The translations under genes and the position numbers were made by a program. Below are positions 13,901-22,141 of a stretch of DNA of 41,193 bases, in pieces. This DNA is from a virus. Positions within the stretch are counted from its first letter, which is position 1. Each line of letters begins with the position of its first letter. The notes below the pieces were generated by a model. The model was given only the letters and a program-made list of their open reading frames with translations, did no database searches and had not been told where the DNA came from. The DNA is taken from the IMG/VR virus record IMGVR_UViG_3300023179_000219, positions 1-41,193 of that record; one strand, given 5' to 3'.

Positions 13901-15611
13901 GCTTAGAGGTTATCAGAATCTAATTCTTCGCTCGATCAACGAGGCACTTCTTCGTGACGAGCGAAGCCTTCTTATTGTTGCTCCCACAGGGAGTGGCAAG
14001 ACACTCACCTTCACAGCACTGGTTGAAGAGTTCTTAGCTAAGACTCCATCACTACGAGTACTGTTTATGATCAACAGAGTACAGCTTGTGAAGCAGCTTG
14101 AGAGAGTGTTGCAAGCGCATGGTCTTGATGTTGGTGTTTGCTGTGGATCACTTGGAAGAAGAGAGCTCTCTCGTCAACTCACCATCGCATCATATCTATC
14201 CATCATACATGTGCGTCCTGCTGTACCATATAACCTTGTGATATGGGATGAAGCGCACACCTTTGCTCCGCAGCTTGATGATCCTGCATCCACCATCGGT
14301 GAGTGGTATGAGCATCTTCGTAGCATCAACCCTCGAGTCAGAGATATTGGATTTACAGCCACGCCGTATACCACCACAGCTAAGATCTATGGATCATCTC
14401 GTCACTTCTCTCGCATCACTTATGAAGTGTACATGAAGGACTTACTTACTCAGAGGTATCTTGTGCCTGCTCGTAGTGTGGCAGGATCTGAAGCTGCTCG
14501 CTTTGATACCAAGTCACTTGCTACATCACAAGGAGACTACCTGCTGCAAGAGCTAGAACACCTGGCAGCAGATGACAAGAAGCTACACTTGCAGGTGCTT
14601 GATGCGCTCACTCACCTTAACAGACATGCTCGCAGATCGGCTGTGTGGCAGTGTGTGTCTATTGATCACTGTGAGAGAGTGGCACGCATGCTTTCATCTT
14701 GTGGTGAGATGGTTGCCATCTGTCACTCTGAGATGGACTACTCAAGAGAGCTTGAAGAGTTCGAAGCAGGCAAGCGCAGACATCTTGTGTTTGTTACCAT
14801 CGTCGCCGTTGGATATGATCACCCGCCCATTGATGCCATCGTGATACTCAGGCCCACTAAGAGCCCTGTGCTGATGGTACAGTCAGTTGGTCGTGTGCTA
14901 CGTCCATCACCTAGCAAGGAGTATGCTCTTGTTCTTGACTATGGCAACGTGATTACAAGCTGTGGTCCTATCGACTATCCGTTTATTCGGCAGCGCGATG
15001 ACATCATCACAGCTCGCAAGACCAACCCTGATCATAGCGTTGAGATGGAAGCTGTTACTGAGTGTAGTAAGTGTGGAGAGTTTTTCTTTGGCACCATAAC
15101 ACCTAGTACAGTGTGTGCAGGTTGCTTAGCACCGCTTCATGAGCAGCAAGTTTTACGTGAGAGACAGAGCGCAGTGGAGTCGTTGGCCAGTAAGGCGGCA
15201 TCACTTGAAGGCATGTACTCGCGTGTTGAAGCGGTTGCCATCACACACACAGCGATGAAGTGGAAGCTTGATATGGAGAAGCTCTCACATCATGTGCTGT
15301 TCACATACAACCACAGCATCACAGAAGAGCTCACAGTCCCACCGTTTACTCGTGGCAGATCTGACAAGAGACGCATGGGCGCTTATCGAAGACTCTACAA
15401 GCGCATGAAGGATATGGGCTGCCAAGGAGAAGACTTAACACGGATGGCTTTATCACAGGATTTTCGCTTCATGCCCAAGGCAGTGCTTGTGGCAGACGGC
15501 AAGGTGATAGAGGTCTCAGGATTACAACCTATTCAACACGACGCGGATTATGCTCCCGAGCAAGCGTTACTAGACTTAAGGGGTGACTCCAGAGGGGAAG
15601 GTTCAAGATGA
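13875..15611 (+). CDS. Superfamily 2 DEAD/DEAH helicase
   Basis: 578 residues from ATG 13875; GTG 13866 in the same frame is possible, and both lie inside the SSB gene. Motif Q/I: LRGYQ then APTGSGKT (about 36-43); motif II DEAH (125-128); motif III FTATPY; motif VI SVGRVLRPS. A four-Cys zinc ribbon follows (CSKCGEFFFGTITPSTVCAGC). This is the UvrB/Res-type helicase typical of phage replication modules that lack a DnaB-type helicase. It probably works with the exonuclease and annealing ATPase on forked or recombining DNA. Confidence 0.9.
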   Translation: MQATSATGKLRGYQNLILRSINEALLRDERSLLIVAPTGSGKTLTFTALVEEFLAKTPSLRVLFMINRVQLVKQLERVLQAHGLDVGVCCGSLGRRELSRQLTIASYLSIIHVRPAVPYNLVIWDEAHTFAPQLDDPASTIGEWYEHLRSINPRVRDIGFTATPYTTTAKIYGSSRHFSRITYEVYMKDLLTQRYLVPARSVAGSEAARFDTKSLATSQGDYLLQELEHLAADDKKLHLQVLDALTHLNRHARRSAVWQCVSIDHCERVARMLSSCGEMVAICHSEMDYSRELEEFEAGKRRHLVFVTIVAVGYDHPPIDAIVILRPTKSPVLMVQSVGRVLRPSPSKEYALVLDYGNVITSCGPIDYPFIRQRDDIITARKTNPDHSVEMEAVTECSKCGEFFFGTITPSTVCAGCLAPLHEQQVLRERQSAVESLASKAASLEGMYSRVEAVAITHTAMKWKLDMEKLSHHVLFTYNHSITEELTVPPFTRGRSDKRRMGAYRRLYKRMKDMGCQGEDLTRMALSQDFRFMPKAVLVADGKVIEVSGLQPIQHDADYAPEQALLDLRGDSRGEGSR

Positions 15612-15903
15612 GTGTCTTAGATGGCTTAACGCCAACGGCTACTACGCCTACATCACCAAGAACCAAGGCACCTATGATGAGCAAGCAGGCTCGTACAGGA
15701 AGTCGTCTAGCCCGTTCGCTGTGCGAGGTATATCGGATGCGATTGCTATCAAGAACGGACAGGTACTGTTTATCGAGTTCAAGGCAGCGCGAGGCGTACA
15801 GTCGGATCATCAGAAGAAATTTCAAGCGGCTATCACCAGACATGGCGGTCGCTATATCGTTGTTAGGAGTTTAGATGAGCTCAGACTCGCGCTCAGAGAA
15901 TAG
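15583..15903 (+). CDS. VRR-NUC domain nuclease
   Basis: 106 residues starting at GTG 15583 ([29 protein letters not shown]), with AAGGGG upstream. The catalytic pattern is complete: Asp52 (GISDAI), Glu65 and Lys67 (FIEFKAARG), then [27 protein letters not shown]. Stand-alone VRR-NUC proteins are common in phages and are thought to cut branched DNA such as Holliday junctions. It overlaps the helicase by 29 bases and the HNH gene by 29 bases. Confidence 0.88.
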   Translation: MTPEGKVQDECLRWLNANGYYAYITKNQGTYDEQAGSYRKSSSPFAVRGISDAIAIKNGQVLFIEFKAARGVQSDHQKKFQAAITRHGGRYIVVRSLDELRLALRE

Positions 15904-16396
15904 ATTTCATCCACATATACCGCTTGGTTTTTTTCGAGAATATTATCCTCAACAAAAACGCACTCGTGCCGTCGTAAAGTTATCGTGTGGGTATTGTGGA
16001 AATGAATTTAGCTCTCTAATACAAAGCGTTGCTAAATCCTGTGGGTGCTTAATAGTCGTTAGATTTAAAGGTACAGGCGATAAAAATCCTATGTTTAAAC
16101 ACGGCAAAAAAGGAACACGGATTTACAGTAAGTGGTCATCTATGATTCAGCGTTGTTATCGCAAAAAAAACAAAGATTATTCAAACTATGGTGGCCGTGG
16201 AATTTTTGTGGCTGACGAGTGGCACGAATTTAAAATTTTTTACAAAGATATGGGAGATCCCCCACAAGGGAAAACACTTGATCGAATTGATAACAATGGA
16301 CCTTATTCTAAGGAAAATTGCAGGTGGGCAACTCCAAGTGAACAGTGCAAAAATCGAAGAGCAAGACAAAGGGATAAGAATGGGAGATTCGCATGA
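15875..16396 (+). CDS. Freestanding HNH endonuclease 1
   Basis: 173 residues. The N-terminal part has a Cys pair set ([21 protein letters not shown]) that probably binds zinc. [28 protein letters not shown] and [13 protein letters not shown] lead into the nuclease core [19 protein letters not shown], the HNH arrangement typical of phage homing endonucleases. It is wedged into a tight operon, overlapping the preceding nuclease gene by 29 bases and the exonuclease gene by four. It is AT-rich compared with both neighbours, a sign of recent arrival. Its target is unknown. Confidence 0.88.
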   Translation: MSSDSRSENRFHPHIPLGFFREYYPQQKRTRAVVKLSCGYCGNEFSSLIQSVAKSCGCLIVVRFKGTGDKNPMFKHGKKGTRIYSKWSSMIQRCYRKKNKDYSNYGGRGIFVADEWHEFKIFYKDMGDPPQGKTLDRIDNNGPYSKENCRWATPSEQCKNRRARQRDKNGRFA

Positions 16397-17319
16397 ATTA
16401 TTGGGAAGTTAAAAATGAAAATACCTCTGGCGTGACTGAAGCGTGGATACAAAAACGCAAGCTTGGAATCGGCGGCTCAGAGATCGCTATCATCATGGGC
16501 AAGAGCCCCTATCGCACAGCCTACTCGCTATGGCTTGAGAAGACAGCTCGCAAGGCGCCCGACAACATCTCAGCTCTACCTCATGTGCAGCGAGGTATCA
16601 TAGGAGAGAAGGCGTGTAGACTTCTTCTTGAGCGCAAGTACATGACCATGTTCTCGCCTAAGAGTTGGGAGCTTGGTGAAGTGTGTCGTTGTAACGATGA
16701 TGGATACTCTCTTGATCGCAACTGGATCTTAGAGATTAAGTGTATGGGAGCGAAGGCACATGAAGCGGCTCGTCCTGGTCCATCAGGAGAGCCTGGTGTG
16801 ATCCCTGAGCACTATCGTCTTCAGTGCCAGTGGAACCTCATGATCTCAGGAGCTGATAAGTGTTTGTTTGTCAGCTACAGACCCGAAGATGAAGACATGG
16901 TTGAGATCGAAGTGCTCCCTGATATCGAAGAGCACAAGATCCTTAAGACCACAGCTGAGAGATGGTGGGAAGTACACGTTGTGCGTGATATGGCACCTGC
17001 GCTTTCTACCAAGGATTATGTGGCTTGTGATTTGGAGGAGTATGTTAGAGCGGCTAAGGAGTTTAAACGGATTAAGGGACAGATTGCAGAGCTTGAGTTG
17101 CTTTTGGAGAAAGAGCGCAAGAGCCTGTCTTGTTTTGTTACACCCGATATCCCTGCTGTTAAGGGAGCGGGTATCAAGGTATCGCGAACGCTTAGAAAGG
17201 GCGCGGTTGACTATAAGAGCATCAGAGAACTCTCAGGAGTCGACCTTGAAGCTCACCGCAAGCCATCTCAAGTTGTTGTTACCGTCCACATTGAAGGAGA
17301 GTCAGATGAAACTACCTAA
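16393..17319 (+). CDS. YqaJ-type recombination exonuclease
   Basis: 308 residues. [30 protein letters not shown] is the standard YqaJ opening; [14 protein letters not shown] supplies the first Glu, [16 protein letters not shown] the metal-binding Asp/Glu/Lys, and [22 protein letters not shown] the later helix. This is a lambda-exonuclease-fold enzyme, which resects double-stranded ends for the annealing protein. The C-terminal 100 residues ([19 protein letters not shown]) form a coiled coil found in the longer members. It ends inside the start of the next gene. Confidence 0.9.
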   Translation: MNYWEVKNENTSGVTEAWIQKRKLGIGGSEIAIIMGKSPYRTAYSLWLEKTARKAPDNISALPHVQRGIIGEKACRLLLERKYMTMFSPKSWELGEVCRCNDDGYSLDRNWILEIKCMGAKAHEAARPGPSGEPGVIPEHYRLQCQWNLMISGADKCLFVSYRPEDEDMVEIEVLPDIEEHKILKTTAERWWEVHVVRDMAPALSTKDYVACDLEEYVRAAKEFKRIKGQIAELELLLEKERKSLSCFVTPDIPAVKGAGIKVSRTLRKGAVDYKSIRELSGVDLEAHRKPSQVVVTVHIEGESDETT

Positions 17320-17530
17320 CGATTTTGTTCACCATGAAGGGACTGGAAGACCACAGTGCTGGTTGCGTGATGGAGTGCTTGACACTGCCTACGTGTACCA
17401 AGATCAGTACACAGCGCGTGACTTGCGCCGACTTGCCAGATGGTGCATTGAAGCGGCAGAATATATTGAGTGCGTTCTCAAGCAAGAAGATACAAAGAAT
17501 ACAGGCAAAGCTCAAAAAGGCGTAAAATAG
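17306..17530 (+). CDS. Hypothetical protein, 74 residues
   Basis: Start ATG 17306 is preceded by AAGGAGAGTC. The product reads [19 protein letters not shown], then LRDGVLDTAYVYQDQYTARDLRRLARWCIEAAEYIECVLKQEDTKNTGKAQKGVK. No family recognised; it looks like a small sheet followed by two helices. It overlaps the exonuclease gene by 14 bases. Its last 61 bases are also the start of HNH gene 2 in another frame, so its C-terminus may have been altered when that gene arrived. Confidence 0.68.
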   Translation: MKLPNDFVHHEGTGRPQCWLRDGVLDTAYVYQDQYTARDLRRLARWCIEAAEYIECVLKQEDTKNTGKAQKGVK

Positions 17531-17811
17531 TTTTTGATATTGCGCTAGAGGAGTTTTCTTTTTTGACATCACAGCCTTGTTATATCTGTGGTGTCAAACC
17601 CACACATTCTCACGGTATTGACAGGGTTAATAACCAAATGGGTTATATACTAGGGAATGTGGCACCATGCTGTAAAAGGTGTAATCAAGTTAAGTCTGAC
17701 TTTGATTGGGGAGAGCTTCAATGTCACTTAAAGAAAATGCTCCTGGGGATAACCAAAATACTTACAAAAAAGCTACCGCCAAAGAGTCAGCCAAGATCCG
17801 GCAAAAGCTAG
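17470..17811 (+). CDS. Freestanding HNH endonuclease 2
   Basis: 113 residues from GTG 17470. The N-terminus RYKEYRQSSKRRKIVFDIALEEFSFL is normal for this family, which supports the early start even though it lies in the preceding gene. The core has CYICG (17-residue gap) GIDRVNNQMGYILGNVAPCCKRCNQVKSDFDWGEL, the Cys4-type HNH fold with DR-N catalytic segment. It overlaps the 74-residue gene by 61 bases and the next gene by 91 bases. Double overlap in a crowded operon suggests insertion of a mobile endonuclease without loss of the flanking genes. Confidence 0.85.
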   Translation: MRSQARRYKEYRQSSKRRKIVFDIALEEFSFLTSQPCYICGVKPTHSHGIDRVNNQMGYILGNVAPCCKRCNQVKSDFDWGELQCHLKKMLLGITKILTKKLPPKSQPRSGKS

Positions 17812-18083
17812 GCACATGGGTACAGATCAATAGATACAAAGTCCCTATTGTGTATGTGAAGGATTTAATTGTTGATGGAGATGCGGCTGTTGGTGCTTAT
17901 GATTGGAGCACTAAGACAATGTATATTAATGTTGAAGATCCCAATTGGCTTGAGACTTATTATCACGAACGCTTTCACGCTGAGATTATCGAGGGCGGTG
18001 TAAGACAACACCCTCGATGGTGTAAGGATTTAGAAGAGATTATCGTAGAGATACTTTCAAGAAGCGTTGCTTACTTGAAGTGA
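17721..18083 (+). CDS. Putative zincin-like protein with HERFH motif
   Basis: 120 residues; ATG 17721 (MSLKENAPGDNQNTYKK) has GGGGAG eight bases upstream. The motif YYHERFHAEII fits the HExxH zinc site of metallopeptidases, after VGAYDWSTKTMYINVEDPNWLETY, which resembles the strand-helix lead-in of ImmA/IrrE-type domains. The protein is short for a full peptidase and could be inactive. ImmA-like phage proteins cleave repressors, so a regulatory role is possible. Last gene of the rightward operon; it ends two bases from the end of the converging late operon. Confidence 0.6.
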   Translation: MSLKENAPGDNQNTYKKATAKESAKIRQKLGTWVQINRYKVPIVYVKDLIVDGDAAVGAYDWSTKTMYINVEDPNWLETYYHERFHAEIIEGGVRQHPRWCKDLEEIIVEILSRSVAYLK

Positions 18084-18085
18084 TC

Positions 18086-18325
18086 CTACTCTTCTTCTCC
18101 ATCGTCTGACTCTTCTTCATCAAGCATTGCCATATCTTTTGCGGCTTTGACTTTCTTTAGATCAGCAATAGAAGAAATTACTTGTACTTCTCCTTTGATG
18201 ATACCGAGGGCTTTCTTGTACTTTTCAGGCTTTTGCTTTTTAGCCATCTCAACTTCTTTGATTGATCGCACAAGACACTCGAGCTCGTAGTCTTTCTCTT
18301 CAGGTTTACTTGTTGCTTGTTCCAT
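18086..18325 (-). CDS. Hypothetical protein, 79 residues, end of late operon
   Basis: Helical, Lys/Glu-rich protein with an acidic tail (LDEEESDDGEEE). No family recognised. It overlaps the putative ejection protein gene by 20 bases and is the last gene of the leftward late operon visible here. It might be a small internal or assembly protein, but nothing in the sequence proves this. Confidence 0.65.
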   Translation of the reverse strand: MEQATSKPEEKDYELECLVRSIKEVEMAKKQKPEKYKKALGIIKGEVQVISSIADLKKVKAAKDMAMLDEEESDDGEEE

Positions 18326-19865
18326 ACTTTTGTTTGATCCTTTCTATTACTTGCGAGAGATTATCATCTGCATTACCTCGACCAGAAGCTTCAATAAGAG
18401 CTTGCTCGGTTGCAGATTGCACAGCGGGATTTTGCAAGAGAAGACCTCCACCAGATCTTGCAGCTGTCATCTTAGATAGATCACCTAGATGTTTAAGTGC
18501 TGCTAGAGCGGGATCTCTCATGGACATAAAGCCCACAGTTGTACCAGCGTTTTGTCTGATGGCACTTGTTGCTTCTTGAGCGATTTTTTTCTTAGCAGAC
18601 AAGAGAGCGCCTAGGTCTTGATTAAGACCTGCCACCTCGGGCACTTGCTGCTCGATACCTTCTTTAACGGATCTCACAGCGCTCTTCATCAGCCTCTTAC
18701 CAACAGGTGATTTTGAGAGCAGACCGTACTGCTCTCCACCGATGTCGTTGTAGAGTTCTTGCTTGATGTTGTTTGCCGATTGAGTTGAGAAGGGTCTCTC
18801 CATTGCGGGAGTTACTTCATCGATGAGTGCATTGGATTTAGCAATAGGCTTAGGCTTAAGAAGTAGCCCTGTTGTTGGCTCTACCTCTGTTGCCATGTAT
18901 TTACCTTCATTGAAAGTCACACCTGGCGCAAGCTGTTGTGGCATCACAGGCACACCTGGCACTTGGCCTTGTCCTATGATGTTATCAAGCTTACCGATAT
19001 AGCTCTTAAGTTGAGCATGAACTTCAGGAGTGTGTTGCTCGGCAAGCATCTTCTCGGCTTCTTGCTTCATCAGTTGCATCTTGCCAACCACATCAACAGT
19101 GCCGCCTTCAATAGAGTTTTGCGCGATCTTGTCTTCTACTTGTTTTGACAAGCGATCACTTAGCTCACGAGTGAAATCTTCTGTGGCCTGAGATCCTCCC
19201 CACCACTTGTTCTTGCGGAGTACATCAGATACAGCGGTCTTGCCTTTACCCATCAACTCAGCAGCGCGATCAAGGTTCTTGTAAGCGCCACGATACATAC
19301 CCTGGCCAGCAGCATTCATTGCTTGGCCGACTACTTCGTTGGGGGCGTTAAGCGCACGAGCAGTCCCAGCAAGGATGCCTTCACCACCTGCGAGAGCGCC
19401 AAGGCCCATACCAGCTCCCACTCCTGATGCGACATCGCCTGCAAAACCTAGGGCGCCACGTCCAGTGACTCGACCAAGCAGTGGCAGCTCAACTGAGCCC
19501 ATCTCACCTACTCCACCTCGCTCCATCATCTTAGCTGTTGTGGGAGCTCGTCCCACTAGCGCGTTGTAGAGATCTTCTTTGGTGACGATGTTATCGTTAC
19601 CTGTGGCAAGCTCGGCAGCTTTACCTGCTCCCACTCGAAGAAGACCACCTGGCAGATCAAGAGCGCGGCCAAGTAGATCAAGTCCACCCAGCGCTACATC
19701 TTTCACACCAACAGGTTTCTCAGCGTACTGACTTTCTAGCTGCGCAAGTTCTTGCCTCTCAGTTTCAGTGAGTCCTTGAGGGGCAGCGGGTGCTAGTTGA
19801 CCTTTGGCATCGAGTGCCTCAAGTCTTGCTAGCTCTTCTTGTTCTGCTTTGGTTAACCCAGCCAT
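18306..19865 (-). CDS. Putative DNA ejection (internal virion) protein, 519 residues
   Basis: Start ATG 19865 after AAAGGAGCATA. The N-terminus has two imperfect repeats, GLTKAEQEELARLEAL and GLTETERQELAQLESQ, of a type often found at the start of podovirus internal proteins. A long Gly/Ala-rich stretch (VASGVGAGMGLGALAGGEGILAG) could insert into a membrane. The remaining 350 residues are helical. Position after the tail genes together with three other helical low-complexity proteins suggests it is injected with DNA. There is no recognised enzyme domain. Confidence 0.65.
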   Translation of the reverse strand: MAGLTKAEQEELARLEALDAKGQLAPAAPQGLTETERQELAQLESQYAEKPVGVKDVALGGLDLLGRALDLPGGLLRVGAGKAAELATGNDNIVTKEDLYNALVGRAPTTAKMMERGGVGEMGSVELPLLGRVTGRGALGFAGDVASGVGAGMGLGALAGGEGILAGTARALNAPNEVVGQAMNAAGQGMYRGAYKNLDRAAELMGKGKTAVSDVLRKNKWWGGSQATEDFTRELSDRLSKQVEDKIAQNSIEGGTVDVVGKMQLMKQEAEKMLAEQHTPEVHAQLKSYIGKLDNIIGQGQVPGVPVMPQQLAPGVTFNEGKYMATEVEPTTGLLLKPKPIAKSNALIDEVTPAMERPFSTQSANNIKQELYNDIGGEQYGLLSKSPVGKRLMKSAVRSVKEGIEQQVPEVAGLNQDLGALLSAKKKIAQEATSAIRQNAGTTVGFMSMRDPALAALKHLGDLSKMTAARSGGGLLLQNPAVQSATEQALIEASGRGNADDNLSQVIERIKQKYGTSNK

Positions 19866-20788
19866 TATGCTCCTTTGGCAGCTTTTGCTCTAAGCTCTTC
19901 AAGGCGTTTTTTAGGATCTACAGCAGGAGCTCCACTAGAGCCTGCTTGTTGGAAATTCTGTTGATACCACTCACCCATCTTAGGTGAGCTACCGATTTGT
20001 TGAATACGTTTTTCTGTACCGCCGACTAGACCTTTATCTCCCATTTTACGAAGCACAGTGGCTCCGAATGGATTTGACTGATATGTGTCTACAACGTCTT
20101 GGTGTTTAACAGCGGCCACTTCTGCTGTCTTAGCTCGTGCTTCCTTAAGCGCATCGGCCAGCTGTCTTACGTCAGCAGGATTAACCTTTTGGCCTTTTTC
20201 AAAACGAGAAGCGAACTTGTCGTAGATGTTGCCAACAGTATCAATATAGGTACGACCCACATCGTTGTCTGTTAGAACACCTTTTTCTTTGTTTACAGCT
20301 CGAGCGAAGTTTGAGAGTTGGCCTTTGATACGTTCATAGTCACCTGAGGTTAAGGCAGATTCGATGCCGTTAAATTGTTGATCAATCTCATCCAAAGGTT
20401 TTCTGATGTTGTCAAAGTCTCTTTTAACTTCCTTAAACATAGAGGACTCTTGAGCTGTATCAAATCGTTCACCGATAGCATCTTGCTTATTCTTGTCTTG
20501 CAACAAATTCAAAGGGATGTTGCCTTTCTCGGCTCTTAAAGAATTAAGTTGATCAAGCAGTTCATCAGAGCGCTTGTTATAAGCTTGCGCATCGTTTGCT
20601 TGTGCTTGCACTCCACCTGCTATTTTTGTTCCAGCCATAGAATCAGCTAACGCTGCAAGAGGAGTAAGATTCACTCCTCCTGGTTGAGGAGCTCTTTGTG
20701 CAAGCGCTTCCTCAAGACGAGCCTGTCTTTGCTGTCTTTGCATCTCTGCTGCTTTGAGCATTTGCTCTATGAGTTGTGCTTGATCCAT
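19865..20788 (-). CDS. Putative internal virion protein, 307 residues
   Basis: Mostly helical and rich in Gln, Arg and Ala (MDQAQLIEQMLKAAEMQRQQRQARLEEALAQRAPQPGGVNLTPLAALADSMAG). The region around DDIDQQFNGIESAL-type helices continues into KFASRFEKGQKVNPADVRQLADALKEAR. No enzymatic motif. It shares composition and position with its neighbours, and is probably one of the ejection or internal proteins. One-base overlap with the downstream gene. Confidence 0.6.
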   Translation of the reverse strand: MDQAQLIEQMLKAAEMQRQQRQARLEEALAQRAPQPGGVNLTPLAALADSMAGTKIAGGVQAQANDAQAYNKRSDELLDQLNSLRAEKGNIPLNLLQDKNKQDAIGERFDTAQESSMFKEVKRDFDNIRKPLDEIDQQFNGIESALTSGDYERIKGQLSNFARAVNKEKGVLTDNDVGRTYIDTVGNIYDKFASRFEKGQKVNPADVRQLADALKEARAKTAEVAAVKHQDVVDTYQSNPFGATVLRKMGDKGLVGGTEKRIQQIGSSPKMGEWYQQNFQQAGSSGAPAVDPKKRLEELRAKAAKGA

Positions 20789-20790
20789 AA

Positions 20791-21138
20791 TTATCTCCCG
20801 ACAGAGTATGCGTTATTTGGGATCACTCTTGCTTGAGGATTTTGTTTTTGACCTGCCAGTAGCGCGGCGTAGGCATTTCTTTGTGCATCAGCCATATCAA
20901 ACGCCTGCCCTTGAGAGTACCCAGCCACACCGCCTGCTAGAGCATTACCCATCACAGATGGACCAGAAGCCATCGCTTTTAGTTCGCCTTGAGGACCACC
21001 CGTGAAACCAGAATATGCAGTCTTGCCGGATTGGATTAGAGCATCCATATCGCCCATTCTACGAGCGTCTTTCTTTTCATCTTGTGCTTGCTTGGCTGAA
21101 AGTGCAGCGCCACCAAGGGCTAGAATTAAAGGTAACAT
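20791..21138 (-). CDS. Putative internal virion protein with N-terminal hydrophobic helix, 115 residues
   Basis: ATG 21138 is used because GGGGAGG precedes it by 10 bases; a TTG nine bases upstream is in frame. The product starts MLPLILALGGAALSAKQAQDEKKDARR, a hydrophobic helix followed by a charged stretch, then Gly/Ser-rich segments (GYSQGQAFDMADAQRNAYAALLAGQ). Such small proteins with one membrane-active helix are common beside ejection proteins in podoviruses. It may be a membrane-penetrating component, by analogy only. Confidence 0.6.
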   Translation of the reverse strand: MLPLILALGGAALSAKQAQDEKKDARRMGDMDALIQSGKTAYSGFTGGPQGELKAMASGPSVMGNALAGGVAGYSQGQAFDMADAQRNAYAALLAGQKQNPQARVIPNNAYSVGR

Positions 21139-21139
21139 T

Positions 21140-22141
21140 TTATACAACCTCCCCGTTTTCTCTTACAAATTGTGTGTCTTGTCCTAGGAAATCAAAAGTT
21201 CTAAGCCAGAAATCTTTGACTGGTTTAAAGATCCAACCAAATCCCATCTTAGTGTAGTGCCACTTACCGTAGCTCACCAAAGGGTCTGTCATAGTTAATC
21301 TAACAAGAGCCTTGATGGTGCGGCTCTTTCTCATCATAGGAACAATCACTTCAGCGAGCTTGTAGTACCCGCGCTTATTGCGAGCTGTAACAAACTCATC
21401 TCGATATTTTCTAACAACAGCATCCATAGTGCCATCACCATATCTTGCTTCAAGAAAGATAAAGCAACACATGCCGTTATCTTTAGCTCTGTTAGCAAGA
21501 GCAGCTGACTGCTGACTCTCTGCTTGAGACAAGCCTGCCAGAGTGTTGGCTCTTGTCTTCCAAGATTCTTGTGCGAAGTTGTTTGAGTTTGTTGCATCTT
21601 GCATCTGTGCTTGAAGAACTCCTGCTCGTGATTGCAGCCGTTGTCCTTCTTCGTTGATACCAAGATCCATTAGGTTTCTAGCGTTTTGACCTCTAAGCTG
21701 CTGACGAGCAAGAATACCTTGGTTGGCGCTTTGTTGAGCGATACGCTCACGAGCACCACTCGATAACCCACCGTTCATAGCAAGTTGAGAGTATGCGTTT
21801 GCAGTTTGTCCAAGTCCTGTTTGAGTCTGAGCTTGCAGAGCGTCTTGCAGGTTCTGATCTTCTCTTTGTCTTTGTAGCAAGAAGCCGGGAGAGCTTTCAT
21901 TACCGAACGCGTAGTCACGTTCTTTTTGGAAATCACCACCCAAAATAGATTTGTATTCAGGGCGCTGATTAAGCACTCCCATCAGATCTGCTCTAGCTTT
22001 ATCTTGCTGAGCCTTCAGCTGCTCAGTAAGTCTTGCAGCTTCTGCGGCTTGTCCTGCTTGATCACCAAAGAGCATATTCTGCCCACGGCCTGATAGATTA
22101 AGTGGATCTACTCCTTTTTTAACAATAGACTTAAAACCCAT
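21140..22141 (-). CDS. Internal virion protein with C-terminal CFI module, 333 residues
   Basis: Two parts are visible. Residues 1-220 are Gln/Ala-rich helices (AARLTEQLKAQQDKARADLMGVLNQR...QSAALANRAKDNG) typical of podovirus internal proteins. The C-terminal 110 residues start MCCFIFLEARYGDGTMDAVVRKYRDEFVT and continue NKRGYYKLAEVIVPMMRKSRTIKALVRLTMTDPLVSYGKW, a separate conserved module found at the ends of several phage virion proteins. Its job is unknown. It overlaps the connector gene by 11 bases. Confidence 0.68.
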   Translation of the reverse strand: MGFKSIVKKGVDPLNLSGRGQNMLFGDQAGQAAEAARLTEQLKAQQDKARADLMGVLNQRPEYKSILGGDFQKERDYAFGNESSPGFLLQRQREDQNLQDALQAQTQTGLGQTANAYSQLAMNGGLSSGARERIAQQSANQGILARQQLRGQNARNLMDLGINEEGQRLQSRAGVLQAQMQDATNSNNFAQESWKTRANTLAGLSQAESQQSAALANRAKDNGMCCFIFLEARYGDGTMDAVVRKYRDEFVTARNKRGYYKLAEVIVPMMRKSRTIKALVRLTMTDPLVSYGKWHYTKMGFGWIFKPVKDFWLRTFDFLGQDTQFVRENGEVV

